Numbered from the stretch's first letter, positions 16,395 to 24,591 are shown. The stretch is DNA of 39,998 nt from Rhodococcus sp. ARC_M5 (GCF_022810405.1 NZ_JALGQE010000028.1:1-39998), one strand, 5' to 3'. Notes: generated by a model from the sequence alone, not told the origin. Made by a program: numbers and translations.

Positions 16395-17721
16395 GCATCG
16401 GTGCGCCGAGAGTGATCAACTCCGGTGCCGCCGGAACTCCGCAGCACCCACCGGTCGAGGGTGCGTCGGGGTCGTCGAACAGTCCCGCACCTCCGCACAC
16501 ACCCGTATCGGGCAGCGTCAGTTGCACTGTCCGGGCACCGTCGTGATCACCGGCGAGCTCGGCGGCGATGCTGCGGACCTGCTCGTACCCGGTCATTGCG
16601 AGGAACGTCGGTGCGCGGCCGTAGCTTTTCATCCCCACCAGATACAGACCCGGCTCGGGCTGGGTGAGTTCTTCGACGCCGTGCGGGGACACCGATCCGC
16701 ACGAGTGCATGTTCGGATCGACCAGTTCCGCCACGAATCTCGGGGCCTGCAGGGTGGGGTCGAGGTCCAGGCGCACCTCGGACAGCCACGACATGTCCGG
16801 CCGGAACCCGGTCAGCGCCACGACACGGTCGACGTCCTCGATCCGTGCGCCGCTGTCACCGATGAGGGTGACCTGGTCACCCTGCGGCGCGACCTCTTCG
16901 GTGCGGAATCCGGACACGACGGTCAGGTATCCCTCGTCGACGGCCTTCTTCGCTCGCAGGCCCAGTGCGCCGCGGGCTGCGAGCTCGTCCGCCTCGCCGC
17001 CGCCGAACACCTCCGCGGTGACTCCGCGCCGCACCGCCCAGGTCAGCGTCGTGCCGGGGTGTCGGGCAGCGAGTTCGGCGAATCCGATGATCGCGGTCAG
17101 TGCGGAGTGTCCGCTACCGGCGATGACGATGTGCTTGCCCGCGTAGTCGGGCAGCACAGCCGGATCGAGGAGATCGGGGACACGGTAGACGATCTTGTCT
17201 GCCGCGGTGCGTTCGCCGATGGCCGCAAGCCCCTCGCTGCCCAGTGGGTTCGGTGATCCCCATGTTCCGGAGGCGTCGACAACTGCGCGGGCGAGGATGC
17301 GTTCCTCGGTGCCGTCGCTGTGGCGGACGTGCACCGACAGCGGTTCGGTGTCGCGCCCGGCGTCGACGACGCGGTCGCGGCCACGACGTGCGACGCCGAC
17401 GACCTCGCAATCCGTGCGCACTGCATCGCCGAGAGCAGCGGCGAGCGGGGCGAGGTACTGCTCGACCCATTCGCGCCCGGTGGCGTAGGTGTCGCCGTCC
17501 GGCGCGGTCCATCCGGTGGGCTCGAGGAGTCGAGCGGCGGCGGGGTCTACGACTTCGGACCACGGGGAGAACAGGCGCACGTGGTTCCACTGTGACACCG
17601 CAGCTCCTGCGGACGTGCCACGTTCGAGCACGACGACGGCGGAGCCGGTTTCGGTGAGGTGCGCGGCGGCGGCGAGCCCGATGGGTCCTGCGCCGACCAC
17701 GACGACGGGGTAATCGGTCAT
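16387..17721 (-). CDS. FAD-dependent monooxygenase-like oxidoreductase (ArsO-type)
   Basis: A 444-residue flavoprotein. The FAD dinucleotide fold GAGPIG is at 10-15, followed by an ERG acidic end of strand 2. A second GSGHSAL nucleotide site (NADPH) comes mid-protein, then the late VVALTGFRPDMSW motif. The C-terminus adds cysteine clusters (VCGGAG and GGCCGVP) that could hold arsenic or metal. Genes of this kind, called arsO, sit in many actinobacterial ars operons; their reaction is not firmly established. ATG 17721 has GAGGAAAGG upstream. It is coupled to the MFS gene, so the two products may oxidise and export one compound. Confidence 0.82.
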   Translation of the reverse strand: MTDYPVVVVGAGPIGLAAAAHLTETGSAVVVLERGTSAGAAVSQWNHVRLFSPWSEVVDPAAARLLEPTGWTAPDGDTYATGREWVEQYLAPLAAALGDAVRTDCEVVGVARRGRDRVVDAGRDTEPLSVHVRHSDGTEERILARAVVDASGTWGSPNPLGSEGLAAIGERTAADKIVYRVPDLLDPAVLPDYAGKHIVIAGSGHSALTAIIGFAELAARHPGTTLTWAVRRGVTAEVFGGGEADELAARGALGLRAKKAVDEGYLTVVSGFRTEEVAPQGDQVTLIGDSGARIEDVDRVVALTGFRPDMSWLSEVRLDLDPTLQAPRFVAELVDPNMHSCGSVSPHGVEELTQPEPGLYLVGMKSYGRAPTFLAMTGYEQVRSIAAELAGDHDGARTVQLTLPDTGVCGGAGLFDDPDAPSTGGCCGVPAAPELITLGAPMRD

Positions 17722-17805
17722 GAGATGTCAACCTTTCCTCGGTGGAGCTGAGAATTCAGAGCGTCGCGTTCGGTGGTGGGCGATGCATACGAACCGACGT
17801 TTGCG

Positions 17806-17925
17806 TCACCATCTGCACTGCGTCCCAGTGTGGTACGAGGGGCGGGTGTAGGACGCGTCGAATTTGCTCACGCCCTCGACGACCATCTGTTGGATCAACG
17901 CGGCGGCGATCCTGCGTCCGGTCAT
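17806..17925 (-). CDS. Small 39-residue ORF after the mycothiol-type arsC
   Basis: ATG at 17925 overlaps the stop of the preceding arsC as ATGA. The ORF runs 39 codons (MTGRRIAAALIQQMVVEG to TQCRW). The coupling and the long gap to the flavoprotein gene argue that it is translated. I recognise no family. It could be the decayed start of a longer gene. It has one cysteine and several tyrosine and histidine residues near the end. Confidence 0.4.
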   Translation of the reverse strand: MTGRRIAAALIQQMVVEGVSKFDASYTRPSYHTGTQCRW

Positions 17926-18353
17926 CGTGTTGTTTTCCCGTCTGCCGTGACACCGAGCCGCGAGGCGAGGTCGTCGACGCGGGCAGCGATGTCATCGCGC
18001 ACCAGCCGCATGCGCTCGATACCGTCGATGCCGCGTTCGGACGGCTCGTCGGTGTCCCAGTTTTCGAACCTCGGGCCGTCGACGACGTCGACCTCGGCTT
18101 CGCTGCCGAGGGTGATGACGTAGTCCATCCGCGCCAGCAGTGCCGGGTCGATCGGCTTCGGCTGTTCGCCGGTCAGGTCCACTCCGACCTCGAGCAACGA
18201 TTCCGCGGACAGCGTGTTCACGCTGCTACCGGGTTTCGTGCCGGCGGAGTGCACCTCGACCGTGCCACCTGCAGCTGCGCGCATCAGCCCGGCGGCCATC
18301 TGCGATTTGCCGCCGTTCTTGACGCAGACGAACAGGACGCTGGGAGTGCTCAT
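17922..18353 (-). CDS. arsC: Arsenate-mycothiol transferase-type ArsC
   Basis: A 143-residue low-molecular-weight phosphatase-fold protein. Its P-loop reads CVKNGGKS (C10 to K16) instead of the usual C-x5-R, matching the CVGNGGKSQMA pattern of Corynebacterium glutamicum ArsC1, which conjugates arsenate to mycothiol. It lacks the extra redox cysteines of the thioredoxin-coupled type. Product release would need mycoredoxin. The ATG is directly coupled to the upstream arsC (TGATG overlap). The Arg-to-Lys change is a family feature rather than damage. Confidence 0.87.
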   Translation of the reverse strand: MSTPSVLFVCVKNGGKSQMAAGLMRAAAGGTVEVHSAGTKPGSSVNTLSAESLLEVGVDLTGEQPKPIDPALLARMDYVITLGSEAEVDVVDGPRFENWDTDEPSERGIDGIERMRLVRDDIAARVDDLASRLGVTADGKTTR

Positions 18354-18772
18354 CGGATTGACCCGGACCGGGAAGGAACGAGTTCGGCGATCAGGTCACG
18401 GACTAGTTCTTCGATGCGGTCACGGATCGGGCGGACGGCATCGATGCCTTTGCCCGCGGGGTCGGGCAACGCCCAGTCGCGATAGCTCACGCCGGGAAAG
18501 ACTGGGCACGCGTCACCACATCCCATGGTGATGACGACGTCGGAGGTTTCGACGGCGTCGGGGGTCAATATCTTCGGGGTCTGTGCGGAGATGTCGATAC
18601 CCATCTCGGCCATCGCGGCGACTGCGGCAGCGTTGACGGTGTCGGCGGGAGCGCTCCCGGCAGACCGTACTTCGACGGCGTCACCGGCGAGGTGGGCCAG
18701 GAAGCCGGCGGCCATCTGGGATCGGCCGGCGTTGTGGACACAAACGAACAGCACACTGGGTGTGTCGGACAT
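18350..18772 (-). CDS. arsC: Thioredoxin-type arsenate reductase ArsC
   Basis: A 140-residue ArsC of the low-molecular-weight tyrosine-phosphatase fold. The P-loop is CVHNAGRS (C11, R17). The resolving pair C85 and C89 lies in MGCGDACPVFPG. This is the three-cysteine relay seen in pI258-type ArsC, which is recycled by thioredoxin. It reduces arsenate to arsenite for export by the ACR3 pump encoded upstream in the same operon. Confidence 0.92.
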   Translation of the reverse strand: MSDTPSVLFVCVHNAGRSQMAAGFLAHLAGDAVEVRSAGSAPADTVNAAAVAAMAEMGIDISAQTPKILTPDAVETSDVVITMGCGDACPVFPGVSYRDWALPDPAGKGIDAVRPIRDRIEELVRDLIAELVPSRSGSIR

Positions 18773-18805
18773 CGAAGAACCCTTCGGTCGGTCTCGGTGT
18801 GGGTG

Positions 18806-19459
18806 TCAGGCGGGAACGGGCGTCGTCAGCTCGCTAAGCAGTTGGCGCACGCGGGTGTCGAGGTCGTCGCGGATGCGGCGCACCTCGTCCAGCGTTTGGC
18901 CGTCGGGATCGTCGAGTTCCCAGTCGAGGTAGCGCTTTCCGGGGTAGACGGCACATGCGTCGCCGCACCCCATCGACACCACCACGTCGGCGGCCGCGAC
19001 GACGTCGTCGGTGAGCGGCTTGGGGAACTCGGCACCGAGGTCGATGCCCATCTCGGTCATCGCCTCGATCACGGTGGGGTTGATCTCGTGCGTCGGTGCC
19101 GATCCGGCGGAGCGCACGTGCACCCGCCGTCCGCCGTGGTGGGCGAGCAGCGCAGCCGCCATCTGGGAGCGGCCGGCGTTGTGGACGCAGATGAACAGCA
19201 CTTCCGGGACGTCTTTCGGTGCAGCGCCCTGTGATTGCGCCAACGCGGTGAGGCGGTCGGCCGCAAAACGGCCGGCCAGGGAGGTCAGGTGTGTGTGAAT
19301 CTTCGCGGTGCGGCGCAGCGCGGTGTAGGACTCGAAGACGTACCGTTCGACGGTCTGCGGGGAGAACACACCGGTGTATTTTTCCGACAGTTGCTCCGCG
19401 GTGCGGCTCAGAACGGCTTGGGGCATGAGCAATTCGGGTTGTGCGCGGTGCTCGGACAT
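18806..19459 (-). CDS. arsC: Arsenate reductase ArsC with N-terminal three-helix dimerisation domain
   Basis: 217 residues. The first about 75 are helical (TVERYVFESYTALRRTAK, THLTSLAGRFAADRL), matching the three-helix bundle often fused to actinobacterial ArsC and protein phosphatases. The ArsC domain follows, with CVHNAGRS (C91, R97) and GCGDAC. I start it at ATG 19459, sharing one base with the ACR3 stop. The frame stays open upstream, but that part lies over the pump gene. The tandem with a second, unfused ArsC suggests different partners or expression levels rather than plain redundancy. Confidence 0.9.
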   Translation of the reverse strand: MSEHRAQPELLMPQAVLSRTAEQLSEKYTGVFSPQTVERYVFESYTALRRTAKIHTHLTSLAGRFAADRLTALAQSQGAAPKDVPEVLFICVHNAGRSQMAAALLAHHGGRRVHVRSAGSAPTHEINPTVIEAMTEMGIDLGAEFPKPLTDDVVAAADVVVSMGCGDACAVYPGKRYLDWELDDPDGQTLDEVRRIRDDLDTRVRQLLSELTTPVPA

Positions 19460-20553
19460 CAGGACTCCTTTGTCACTGTGGTCACGGACGGGCTGGGGGT
19501 GAAGCGCTTGCGTAGAGCGAGTGAGACATAGACGAGGCCGACGAGCACCGGCACCTCGATGAGTGGTCCGACCACACCGGCGAGAGCCTGCCCGGACGTG
19601 GCCCCGTAAGTCGCGATCGCCACGGCGATCGCGAGTTCGAAGTTGTTGCCCGCCGCTGTGAAGGCCAAGGTGGTGGTGCGCTCGTAGCCGAGTCCCATCG
19701 CGGCGCCGAGGGCGTAACCACCGCCCCACATCACCGCGAAATACACCAGCAGCGGCAACGCGATCCGAACCACGTCCAACGGCTGTGACGTGATCCGATC
19801 ACCTTGCAGCGCAAAGAGAATGACGATGGTGAACAGCAGTCCGTAGAGCGCCCACGGGGCGATGCGGGGGATGAACTTGCTCTCGTACCAGTCGCGGCCT
19901 TTGGCACGTTCGCCGAAGAAGCGGGAGGCAAACCCGGCGACGAGCGGAATGCCGAGGAAGATCAGCACCGACTTCGCGATCTGCCACGGCGAGGCTTCGA
20001 TGGTGGTCTGGTCCAGGCCCAGCCACCCCGGCAGGACAGAGAGGTAGAACCAGCCGAGGACGGCGAACATGAACACCTGGAACACCGAGTTGATGGCCAC
20101 GAGCACGGCGGCGGCTTCGCGGTCGCCGCAGGCGAGGTCGTTCCAGATGATGACCATGGCTATGCAGCGGGCGAGCCCGACGATGATGAGACCGGTGCGG
20201 TACTCGGGAAGGTCGGGTAGGAACAACCAGGCGAGTGCGAACATCAGCGCGGGACCGAGGATCCAGTTCAGGACCAAAGATCCGATCAGCAGTCGCTTGT
20301 CGCCGGTTACCTTGTCCAGGCGGTCGTAGCGCACCTTCGCCAGCACCGGGTACATCATGATCAGCAGACCGATCGCGATCGGCAGCGAGACACCGTCCAC
20401 CGAGATCGCGGAGAGGGCGTCGTTCATCCCAGGAATCAGCCGCCCGAGCAGCAGGCCGATGACCATGGCCACGCCGATCCACACCGGAAGGTAGCGGTCG
20501 AGGGTGGAGAGCTTGCCGACGACGGCTCCGTCGGTGTCGGTCGTGGTGCTCAT
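19459..20553 (-). CDS. acr3: ACR3-family arsenite efflux permease
   Basis: A 364-residue protein with about ten membrane segments. It has the ACR3 hallmark GLARCIAMVIIWNDLA with the conserved cysteine needed for arsenite transport, and FTAAGNNFELAIAVAI in a late helix. It exports As(OH)3 (and often Sb) made by the ArsC proteins. ATG 20553 overlaps the arsR stop as ATGA. An upstream in-frame start would lie inside arsR and is rejected. Confidence 0.94.
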   Translation of the reverse strand: MSTTTDTDGAVVGKLSTLDRYLPVWIGVAMVIGLLLGRLIPGMNDALSAISVDGVSLPIAIGLLIMMYPVLAKVRYDRLDKVTGDKRLLIGSLVLNWILGPALMFALAWLFLPDLPEYRTGLIIVGLARCIAMVIIWNDLACGDREAAAVLVAINSVFQVFMFAVLGWFYLSVLPGWLGLDQTTIEASPWQIAKSVLIFLGIPLVAGFASRFFGERAKGRDWYESKFIPRIAPWALYGLLFTIVILFALQGDRITSQPLDVVRIALPLLVYFAVMWGGGYALGAAMGLGYERTTTLAFTAAGNNFELAIAVAIATYGATSGQALAGVVGPLIEVPVLVGLVYVSLALRKRFTPSPSVTTVTKES

Positions 20554-20939
20554 GCGGTCACCAGCGTCGCATCGTCGTAACTGGGGTCGGCGGCACTCAG
20601 GACTGACGAGAGCTGTTGCAGTGCAGTAGGTATCACCCAGTAGTAGACCCACGTTCCGCGGCGTTCGCAATCCAAGAGTCCCGCTTCGCGCAGCACCTTC
20701 AGGTGATGGGAGATGGTGGGCTGAGAAAGATCGAATTCGGGGAGGATGTCGCAGACGCAGGCTTCACCGCCGTCGTGGCTCGCGACCACGCTCAACAGGC
20801 GCAGGCGGACCGGGTCTCCGAGGGCCTTGAACATGAGGGCGAGGTCACCGGCCCAATCGGCGGTCAATGCCTCGCGGGTGAGGGGTGAGCAGCACTCACC
20901 GGACGCGCTGGTGGGGATCGGATGGTCTTGGATCGACAT
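20550..20939 (-). CDS. arsR: ArsR arsenic-responsive repressor
   Basis: A 129-residue ArsR/SmtB winged-helix protein. It has ALGDPVRLRLLS, the alpha-3 metalloid motif ACVCD (C61, C63), the recognition helix SQPTISHHLKVL, and the wing RRGTWVYYWV. An added CC pair (C16, C17) near the N-terminus could be the third ligand for As(III). ATG 20939 is chosen because the operator and promoter lie just upstream; the same frame runs on for another kilobase without being credible. It is the first gene of the ars operon and is coupled to ACR3. Confidence 0.93.
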   Translation of the reverse strand: MSIQDHPIPTSASGECCSPLTREALTADWAGDLALMFKALGDPVRLRLLSVVASHDGGEACVCDILPEFDLSQPTISHHLKVLREAGLLDCERRGTWVYYWVIPTALQQLSSVLSAADPSYDDATLVTA

Positions 20940-20947
20940 CCATCTAT

Positions 20948-20963
20948 ATTGATACTTCTCAAT
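20948..20963 (-). promoter_or_regulatory. ArsR operator and ars operon promoter
   Basis: A perfect inverted repeat ATTGA-N6-TCAAT lies 8 bases before the arsR start, in the form expected of ArsR-family operators. On the minus strand a TTGACG (-35-like) precedes it and an AATATAGAT stretch overlaps the start side. A bound dimer would cover the promoter and repress arsR, acr3 and the arsC genes together. Confidence 0.75.
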
Positions 20964-21320
20964 CCAGCCGTCAAGTGAACATTCGGTGACCGAGGTGCAC
21001 ACGGGTAGTCGTGCTCTCGGTGCCGCGCCACCTCCGGTGTCGTCCAATCGGAACGGCCTGCGGCCGTGCTTGACAAAACCTATTGAGATTCCCTTCTGGC
21101 CTTCCGATTTTGACCGGCGGTGACCTCCGCGCAACCGCCGGCGTCCGCTGCGCTCCCGGCCGAAGGGCTCCGCAAACTTTTCACAGACGCCTCCGGCTGA
21201 AAACTTTCCGGCCCGACCATTGCACTCCGGCCCCCTCATACCGGTCCAACTCTCCCCTGCCAGAACGGCAAAAAAATTGGCGGGCCACCCGGTTCGCCAC
21301 GTTGAGCAGGGGAGCGCGAG
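20964..21320. other. Intergenic region with a diverged copy (C) of the dispersed repeat
   Basis: There is no gene. From about 21120 to 21300 the DNA resembles repeat copies B and D (GCTCCG...ACTTTTC, GAAAACTTTCCGGCC, a CCTGCCAGAACGGC end) but is much diverged. As in B and D it ends shortly before a small plasmid-type gene, and GGGGAG gives the ribosome site for the gene at 21321. Confidence 0.5.
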
Positions 21321-21929
21321 ATGCCGAAGACCACCGCCCAGAAAGCCCACAGCAGCACCGACACCGACAACTACGGCGCAGTGGTCACCCACACCACCGC
21401 CACCATCGTCGGACGCCAGAAAGCCGTGGTCAACGTCCACGCCGCCGCCACCGACGACGCCCAGATGATCGTCACCTTCAACCGCCTGATGATGACCTTC
21501 CGCTCCGCCGCCGCCGTCCACGCGTTCATCGCCGGACTGGCCGACGCCCGCACCCTCATCGGCCGCATCGACAACCAGGCACCCCAGCCCGGGGGACCGG
21601 GCGACGACTACGCCCGCGCCGCCATGTCCGTCGTCTGGATCGCGCCACCGGAAACCGCCGTCACCCCACGCGAGCAGTACGTTCCCGCACGGCGGCGCAC
21701 CATGCACTGGGTCGAGGTCCACATGGGACCGGTGACCTGGCGCATCATCGACCGCCTCGGCTACGTCACGATGCTCGACGAGCTCCGAAACGTGCACCGG
21801 ATGGCCGTCGCGATCTTCACCGACGGCGACCAGTACCTCAGCGACCCGACCACCCTGGCCGACGCATTCGACGACGCCGAACGCGAACACCAGGAAGACA
21901 TGGCAGCCCCCTGGCGTCGACGCCTCTAA
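21321..21929 (+). CDS. Hypothetical plasmid-type protein, 202 residues
   Basis: Family not recognised. ATG 21321 follows a clear AGGGGAGCG ribosome site. The protein is soluble and mixed alpha/beta, with no signal peptide: a Thr/His-rich N-terminus, then FNRLMMTFRSAAAVHAFIAGL, VVWIAPPETAVTPREQYV and a long C-terminal helix ending in PWRRRL. A strong terminator follows at 21944. Codon use is normal for the window, so it is very probably expressed. Its promoter region is a member of the dispersed repeat family. Confidence 0.75.
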   Translation: MPKTTAQKAHSSTDTDNYGAVVTHTTATIVGRQKAVVNVHAAATDDAQMIVTFNRLMMTFRSAAAVHAFIAGLADARTLIGRIDNQAPQPGGPGDDYARAAMSVVWIAPPETAVTPREQYVPARRRTMHWVEVHMGPVTWRIIDRLGYVTMLDELRNVHRMAVAIFTDGDQYLSDPTTLADAFDDAEREHQEDMAAPWRRRL

Positions 21930-21943
21930 GACGCCCTCAGTCG

Positions 21944-21979
21944 CTCGGCCCCGGACCCAATACGGGTTCCGGGGCCGAG
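21944..21979 (+). terminator. Strong GC-rich hairpin terminator
   Basis: Twelve perfectly paired bases (CTCGGCCCCGGA / TCCGGGGCCGAG) with a further inner CCC/GGG pairing, 15 bases after the stop of the 202-residue gene. Confidence 0.8.
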
Positions 21980-22126
21980 TCGCATCCATCCACAGTCAGA
22001 TCGTCTATCCCCAGATTCCGGAAAATGCCTGCGCATCGCGGACCTCGCTGGCGCTCGGTACGCGATGCTGGAAGCCGAACCCACTTTCGCGCCGCCAACT
22101 CACCCACCCGAAGGAACACACCACTG

Positions 22127-22432
22127 ATGATCACCTGGACCGTCACCACACGACCCGACCGTCGACCCGAAACCATCACCGCTGCAGGAGCAGAACCAAG
22201 CCTCGACGCAGCGAAACGCGCCGCCGCCGATGCCGTCCGCTACGCCCTCCTCGACGCACAGGCCCACGCAGACGCCAGCCCCACCAACACCCCACCGACC
22301 TATCTCGTCACCATCGACGGAGCCTGTGCCCTCATCGTCAGTCTCGGAGCGTGCCGACCCGGCAACTACGCCGGAGTCCTCGACAACCTCGAACACTTCG
22401 ACGGCACCGCGACCCACCTGCTTTACCTATAG
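22127..22432 (+). CDS. Hypothetical small protein, 101 residues
   Basis: ATG 22127 has AAGGAA about 10 bases upstream. The protein begins MITWTVTTRPD, has an Ala-rich helix (AAKRAAADAVRYALLDA), then TYLVTIDGACALIVSLG and ends THLLYL. It looks like a compact beta-alpha-beta domain. Family not recognised. It follows the 202-residue gene and its terminator, and belongs to the small plasmid-gene cluster. Confidence 0.65.
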   Translation: MITWTVTTRPDRRPETITAAGAEPSLDAAKRAAADAVRYALLDAQAHADASPTNTPPTYLVTIDGACALIVSLGACRPGNYAGVLDNLEHFDGTATHLLYL

Positions 22433-22507
22433 ACAGACCAAGGGGCGCAGACCTGAACGCGTTGCGAGAGAACAACTCTGTCGGTGCTCACTGCCATAGT
22501 CACTGTC

Positions 22508-22720
22508 ATGCGCATCAGAACGACGCAAGGCCCCTTATTGCCAGTAGAAATCGCGATTCATACCGTGAGGGTCCTCGCTCCCGTGCATCCGCCGACGGAC
22601 TGCACGTCCAGCAAAGACTTGGGCACCCCTCAGGCGCACAACCTGACCTGGCAAAACCAAGATCAAGGATCTATGCCACGTCAGTTGCGGATCCCAACAC
22701 CTCGAGAATCGACCACATAG
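22508..22720 (+). CDS. Small ORF paralogous at its start to the gene at 35787
   Basis: The first about 25 residues (MRIRTTQGPLLPVEIA) match the start of the 67-residue ORF at 35787-35990 (MRIRTIDGPPLPAEIA). The DNA before both starts shares CTGTCGGT and a GTTGCG-type element. After about residue 25 the two differ completely, and this copy runs into the end of the convergent secreted-protein gene. It is best read as a duplicated gene whose 3-prime part has been replaced or has decayed. Confidence 0.5.
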   Translation: MRIRTTQGPLLPVEIAIHTVRVLAPVHPPTDCTSSKDLGTPQAHNLTWQNQDQGSMPRQLRIPTPRESTT

Positions 22721-23001
22721 AGGAACGGGCAGCTCACGCTCGCAGTCTTACCGCTGCGCGCTGCAACCCACGGGCCTTCCACAAACTTCCAGAATGTCGC
22801 ACCTGGAATCGAGGGATTGAAACAGCGCGCGTACGCCTGGTATGAACCGGTCCCACCGGAGCAGTACGCCGTCGCGTAGGTGCCTCCACCGCCGGTTTTA
22901 CACCCGGTCGGAGCAGCTGATGCACTTGAGGCACCAACCGACAGCATCATTGCCGAAGCGATCGCGGCGGACGCTACAACGCCCACAATCTTGCTTGTCA
23001 T
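22681..23001 (-). CDS. Secreted cysteine-containing small protein
   Basis: 106 residues. A signal peptide (residues 1-30, ending ASSASAA) leads to a mature part of about 76 residues with four cysteines (34, 47, 60, 91), probably two disulfides. The mature part has GGTGSYQAYARC and WKFVEGPW. ATG 23001 (MTSKIVG) is chosen since it starts the signal peptide and has GGGAGA upstream; a longer open frame exists but adds nothing export-like. Function is unknown. The GTGSY sequence near a cysteine also occurs in the secreted protein at 36920. Confidence 0.75.
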   Translation of the reverse strand: MTSKIVGVVASAAIASAMMLSVGASSASAAPTGCKTGGGGTYATAYCSGGTGSYQAYARCFNPSIPGATFWKFVEGPWVAARSGKTASVSCPFLYVVDSRGVGIRN

Positions 23002-23298
23002 GGAGATCTCCCATAGTCGAAAGTGCCTGAGCAGCAATGGAATCAAAGACGCTACAAATCGGACTGTAGCGTTCGCGAAATCTTCGCGCCATCCGACGAT
23101 CGACCGACACAGCGGAGTCTTTACGCGCGCTACATGTCGATAGCTGCCGTCCACGAGCTGGCCGTCGTCTCCGGCACTGCCGCCAGTGCTCGAATGCGAG
23201 ATCGCCAGGTTCCCGGGGACGCGACTTCACCAGGGCTAGGGCGTCGCAGACGCCACGAGCGGCACTTCTGAATCCGCCAACCCCTACAACCAAAAGCG
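23002..23298. other. Intergenic region, nothing recognised
   Basis: About 300 bases upstream of the secreted-protein gene. It must hold that gene's promoter on the minus strand, but I cannot point to a convincing -10/-35 pair and see no gene. Confidence 0.4.
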
Positions 23299-23320
23299 CG
23301 GTGACCGCGAACGGTCACCG
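23299..23320 (-). terminator. Hairpin after the small membrane-protein gene
   Basis: A perfect 9-bp stem (CGGTGACCG / CGGTCACCG) with a CGAA tetraloop, 20 bases past the stop of the minus-strand gene ending at 23341. Confidence 0.65.
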
Positions 23321-23340
23321 GCTCCTGGTGCTTCTACTTA

Positions 23341-23628
23341 TCAGCCATAGAACAACTGCAACACAGCAATCAGCACGTCAACGGCCCCGTGAAACCACGG
23401 ACCCATCACATCCCAGACCGCCAGCAGCATTGCCCAAACAGGAGACGAAACCTCGTCGCCCTGCCACGGCATCTCGACACCGAACACACGACACACCAGA
23501 TGAATCCACCAGTGCACCTGCCTCAGTGTCGACAAGGTCCTCACGGGTCCTGAACCCTTGAACCTCTCGAACCATCCTCTCCAGCCTGATCGACCGGTCT
23601 CATTCCCATTGTCCTTCTCTCGTGCCAT
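23341..23628 (-). CDS. Small membrane-associated hypothetical protein, 95 residues
   Basis: ATG 23628 (MAREKDNGN) follows an AGGGAAAG ribosome site. A polar, Gly/Arg/Trp-rich N-terminal half (GWRGWFERFKG) precedes two short hydrophobic stretches (WAMLLAVWDVMG and AVDVLIAVLQLF). It could be a small membrane-active or anchoring protein. No family is recognised. The frame extends further upstream without a better start. Confidence 0.6.
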   Translation of the reverse strand: MAREKDNGNETGRSGWRGWFERFKGSGPVRTLSTLRQVHWWIHLVCRVFGVEMPWQGDEVSSPVWAMLLAVWDVMGPWFHGAVDVLIAVLQLFYG

Positions 23629-24106
23629 GATGCTTTCCCTTCGTAGTGAAATTCCGTCCCGTTGTTGGAGTGATTTGCGCACACGTGTGGCATATCGGCC
23701 TTTCGGTTGGATTCTCGATAGTTGCGGCTCAGCGGACGCTTCGCCTCCATTAGAGTCCCATATCGGCGACCTTTCCGCAACCCTCAAGAAGAATGCCCGA
23801 TGGCACCATATCCGCAGGTCAAAGACGCTGCTATAAGTTAAATGCCGCAATTATCGAGCCCGAATAATTACCGGTTTTGCATTGGCGAAGACTCGAAATA
23901 CTTTTACAGAATTGGCGCGGTTAATTGCGCGGAATAGATAAATGCGCGACAAAAGAATGTGTCCAGGGGCTGCGAGCTGCCGCGACACCGAGCGTGGCCG
24001 GTCTCCGTCGCTCCCGCACAGTCACCGCGCCAGCTCCACAGCTGGGAGGTGGACACCCCCCAGCCGACACCGACGAGCGATCGGGTGTTCCGCCTTCGGC
24101 GGTGCC
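23629..24106. other. Intergenic region with an AT-rich island (about 23826-23960)
   Basis: The segment from about 23826 to 23960 is strikingly AT-rich against a background near two-thirds GC. It carries an inverted pair (AATTAT / ATAATT) and GCGCGGTTAATTGCGCGG. No gene is visible. It may be a replication or transfer origin, a recombination site or a silenced promoter; none can be assigned from sequence. Confidence 0.4.
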
Positions 24107-24362
24107 GGCCACCCTGCGGGCGTCCCCCGAGCCGAGCTTCGCTGCGCTCCGCACCGTAGAAGAGATCGAATTTCGTGTCGCACATCTGGCTCCCGGCGAT
24201 ACTGCATCACCCGTGCCCGCCGCCTCAACCCCTCGCTCCGCTGCGCTACGACCTCTGGCTCCGAACACTTTTCGTCCCGTAGTCGCTGCGCTCCCACGAA
24301 AACTGTCCGAGACGAGGGGTTGCCCCGTCGTTCCCGTGCGCTGCTGTCTCTCCTCACGCCAG
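24107..24362 (+). repeat. Dispersed repeat, long copy B (about 255 bp)
   Basis: It starts with the 45-bp unit (4 mismatches to copy A) and continues through CCCGCCGCCTCAACCCCTCG, GAACACTTTTCGTCCCGT and CCACGAAAACTGTCC to CTCCTCACGCCAG. The same order, with few changes, occurs at 34060-34318. It ends 64 bases before the ardC-like start, which makes it a promoter or leader candidate. Confidence 0.85.
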
Positions 24363-24426
24363 ATGACGGCGACAAGAAATTGGCAGAGCAGGCCGGGGGA
24401 CCGGTCACGAGGGAGAGGGGCCAGTC

Positions 24427-24591
24427 ATGGCATCACGGACCAAGACCAGCACAGCGGACAAGGCCGAAGCACGCCGAGAGTTGGCGGCATCACTGCACGC
24501 CTCGATCGCAGACAAGGTGGCCGAGCTGACCAGCTCCGACATGTGGCGCGCGTACCTCGACCACGTGGCCTCGTTCCACTCCTACAGTGCT
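24427..24591 (+). pseudogene. ardC: ardC-like antirestriction gene, 5-prime fragment
   Basis: The first 55 codons encode an ArdC N-terminal region: LHASIADKVAEL, then MWRAYLDHVASFHSYS. The frame then leaves the family abruptly after SYSA. The missing continuation (NNVLLILAQKP) is found 7.1 kb downstream at 31710 on the same strand. The open frame continues to 24684 only by reading into the inserted element. ArdC-type proteins bind DNA and protect incoming plasmids from restriction. Confidence 0.85.

Noticed and set aside
19460..19729. An N-terminal extension of the fused ArsC of 90 residues
   Set aside because: It overlaps the ACR3 gene in another frame and is Arg-rich, without a ribosome site. 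The ATG at 19459 gives the known three-helix start.
20940..21989. An N-terminal extension of ArsR of about 350 residues
   Set aside because: The operator and promoter lie at 20948-20963, and the extension would read antisense through another gene. The 129-residue protein has normal ArsR length.
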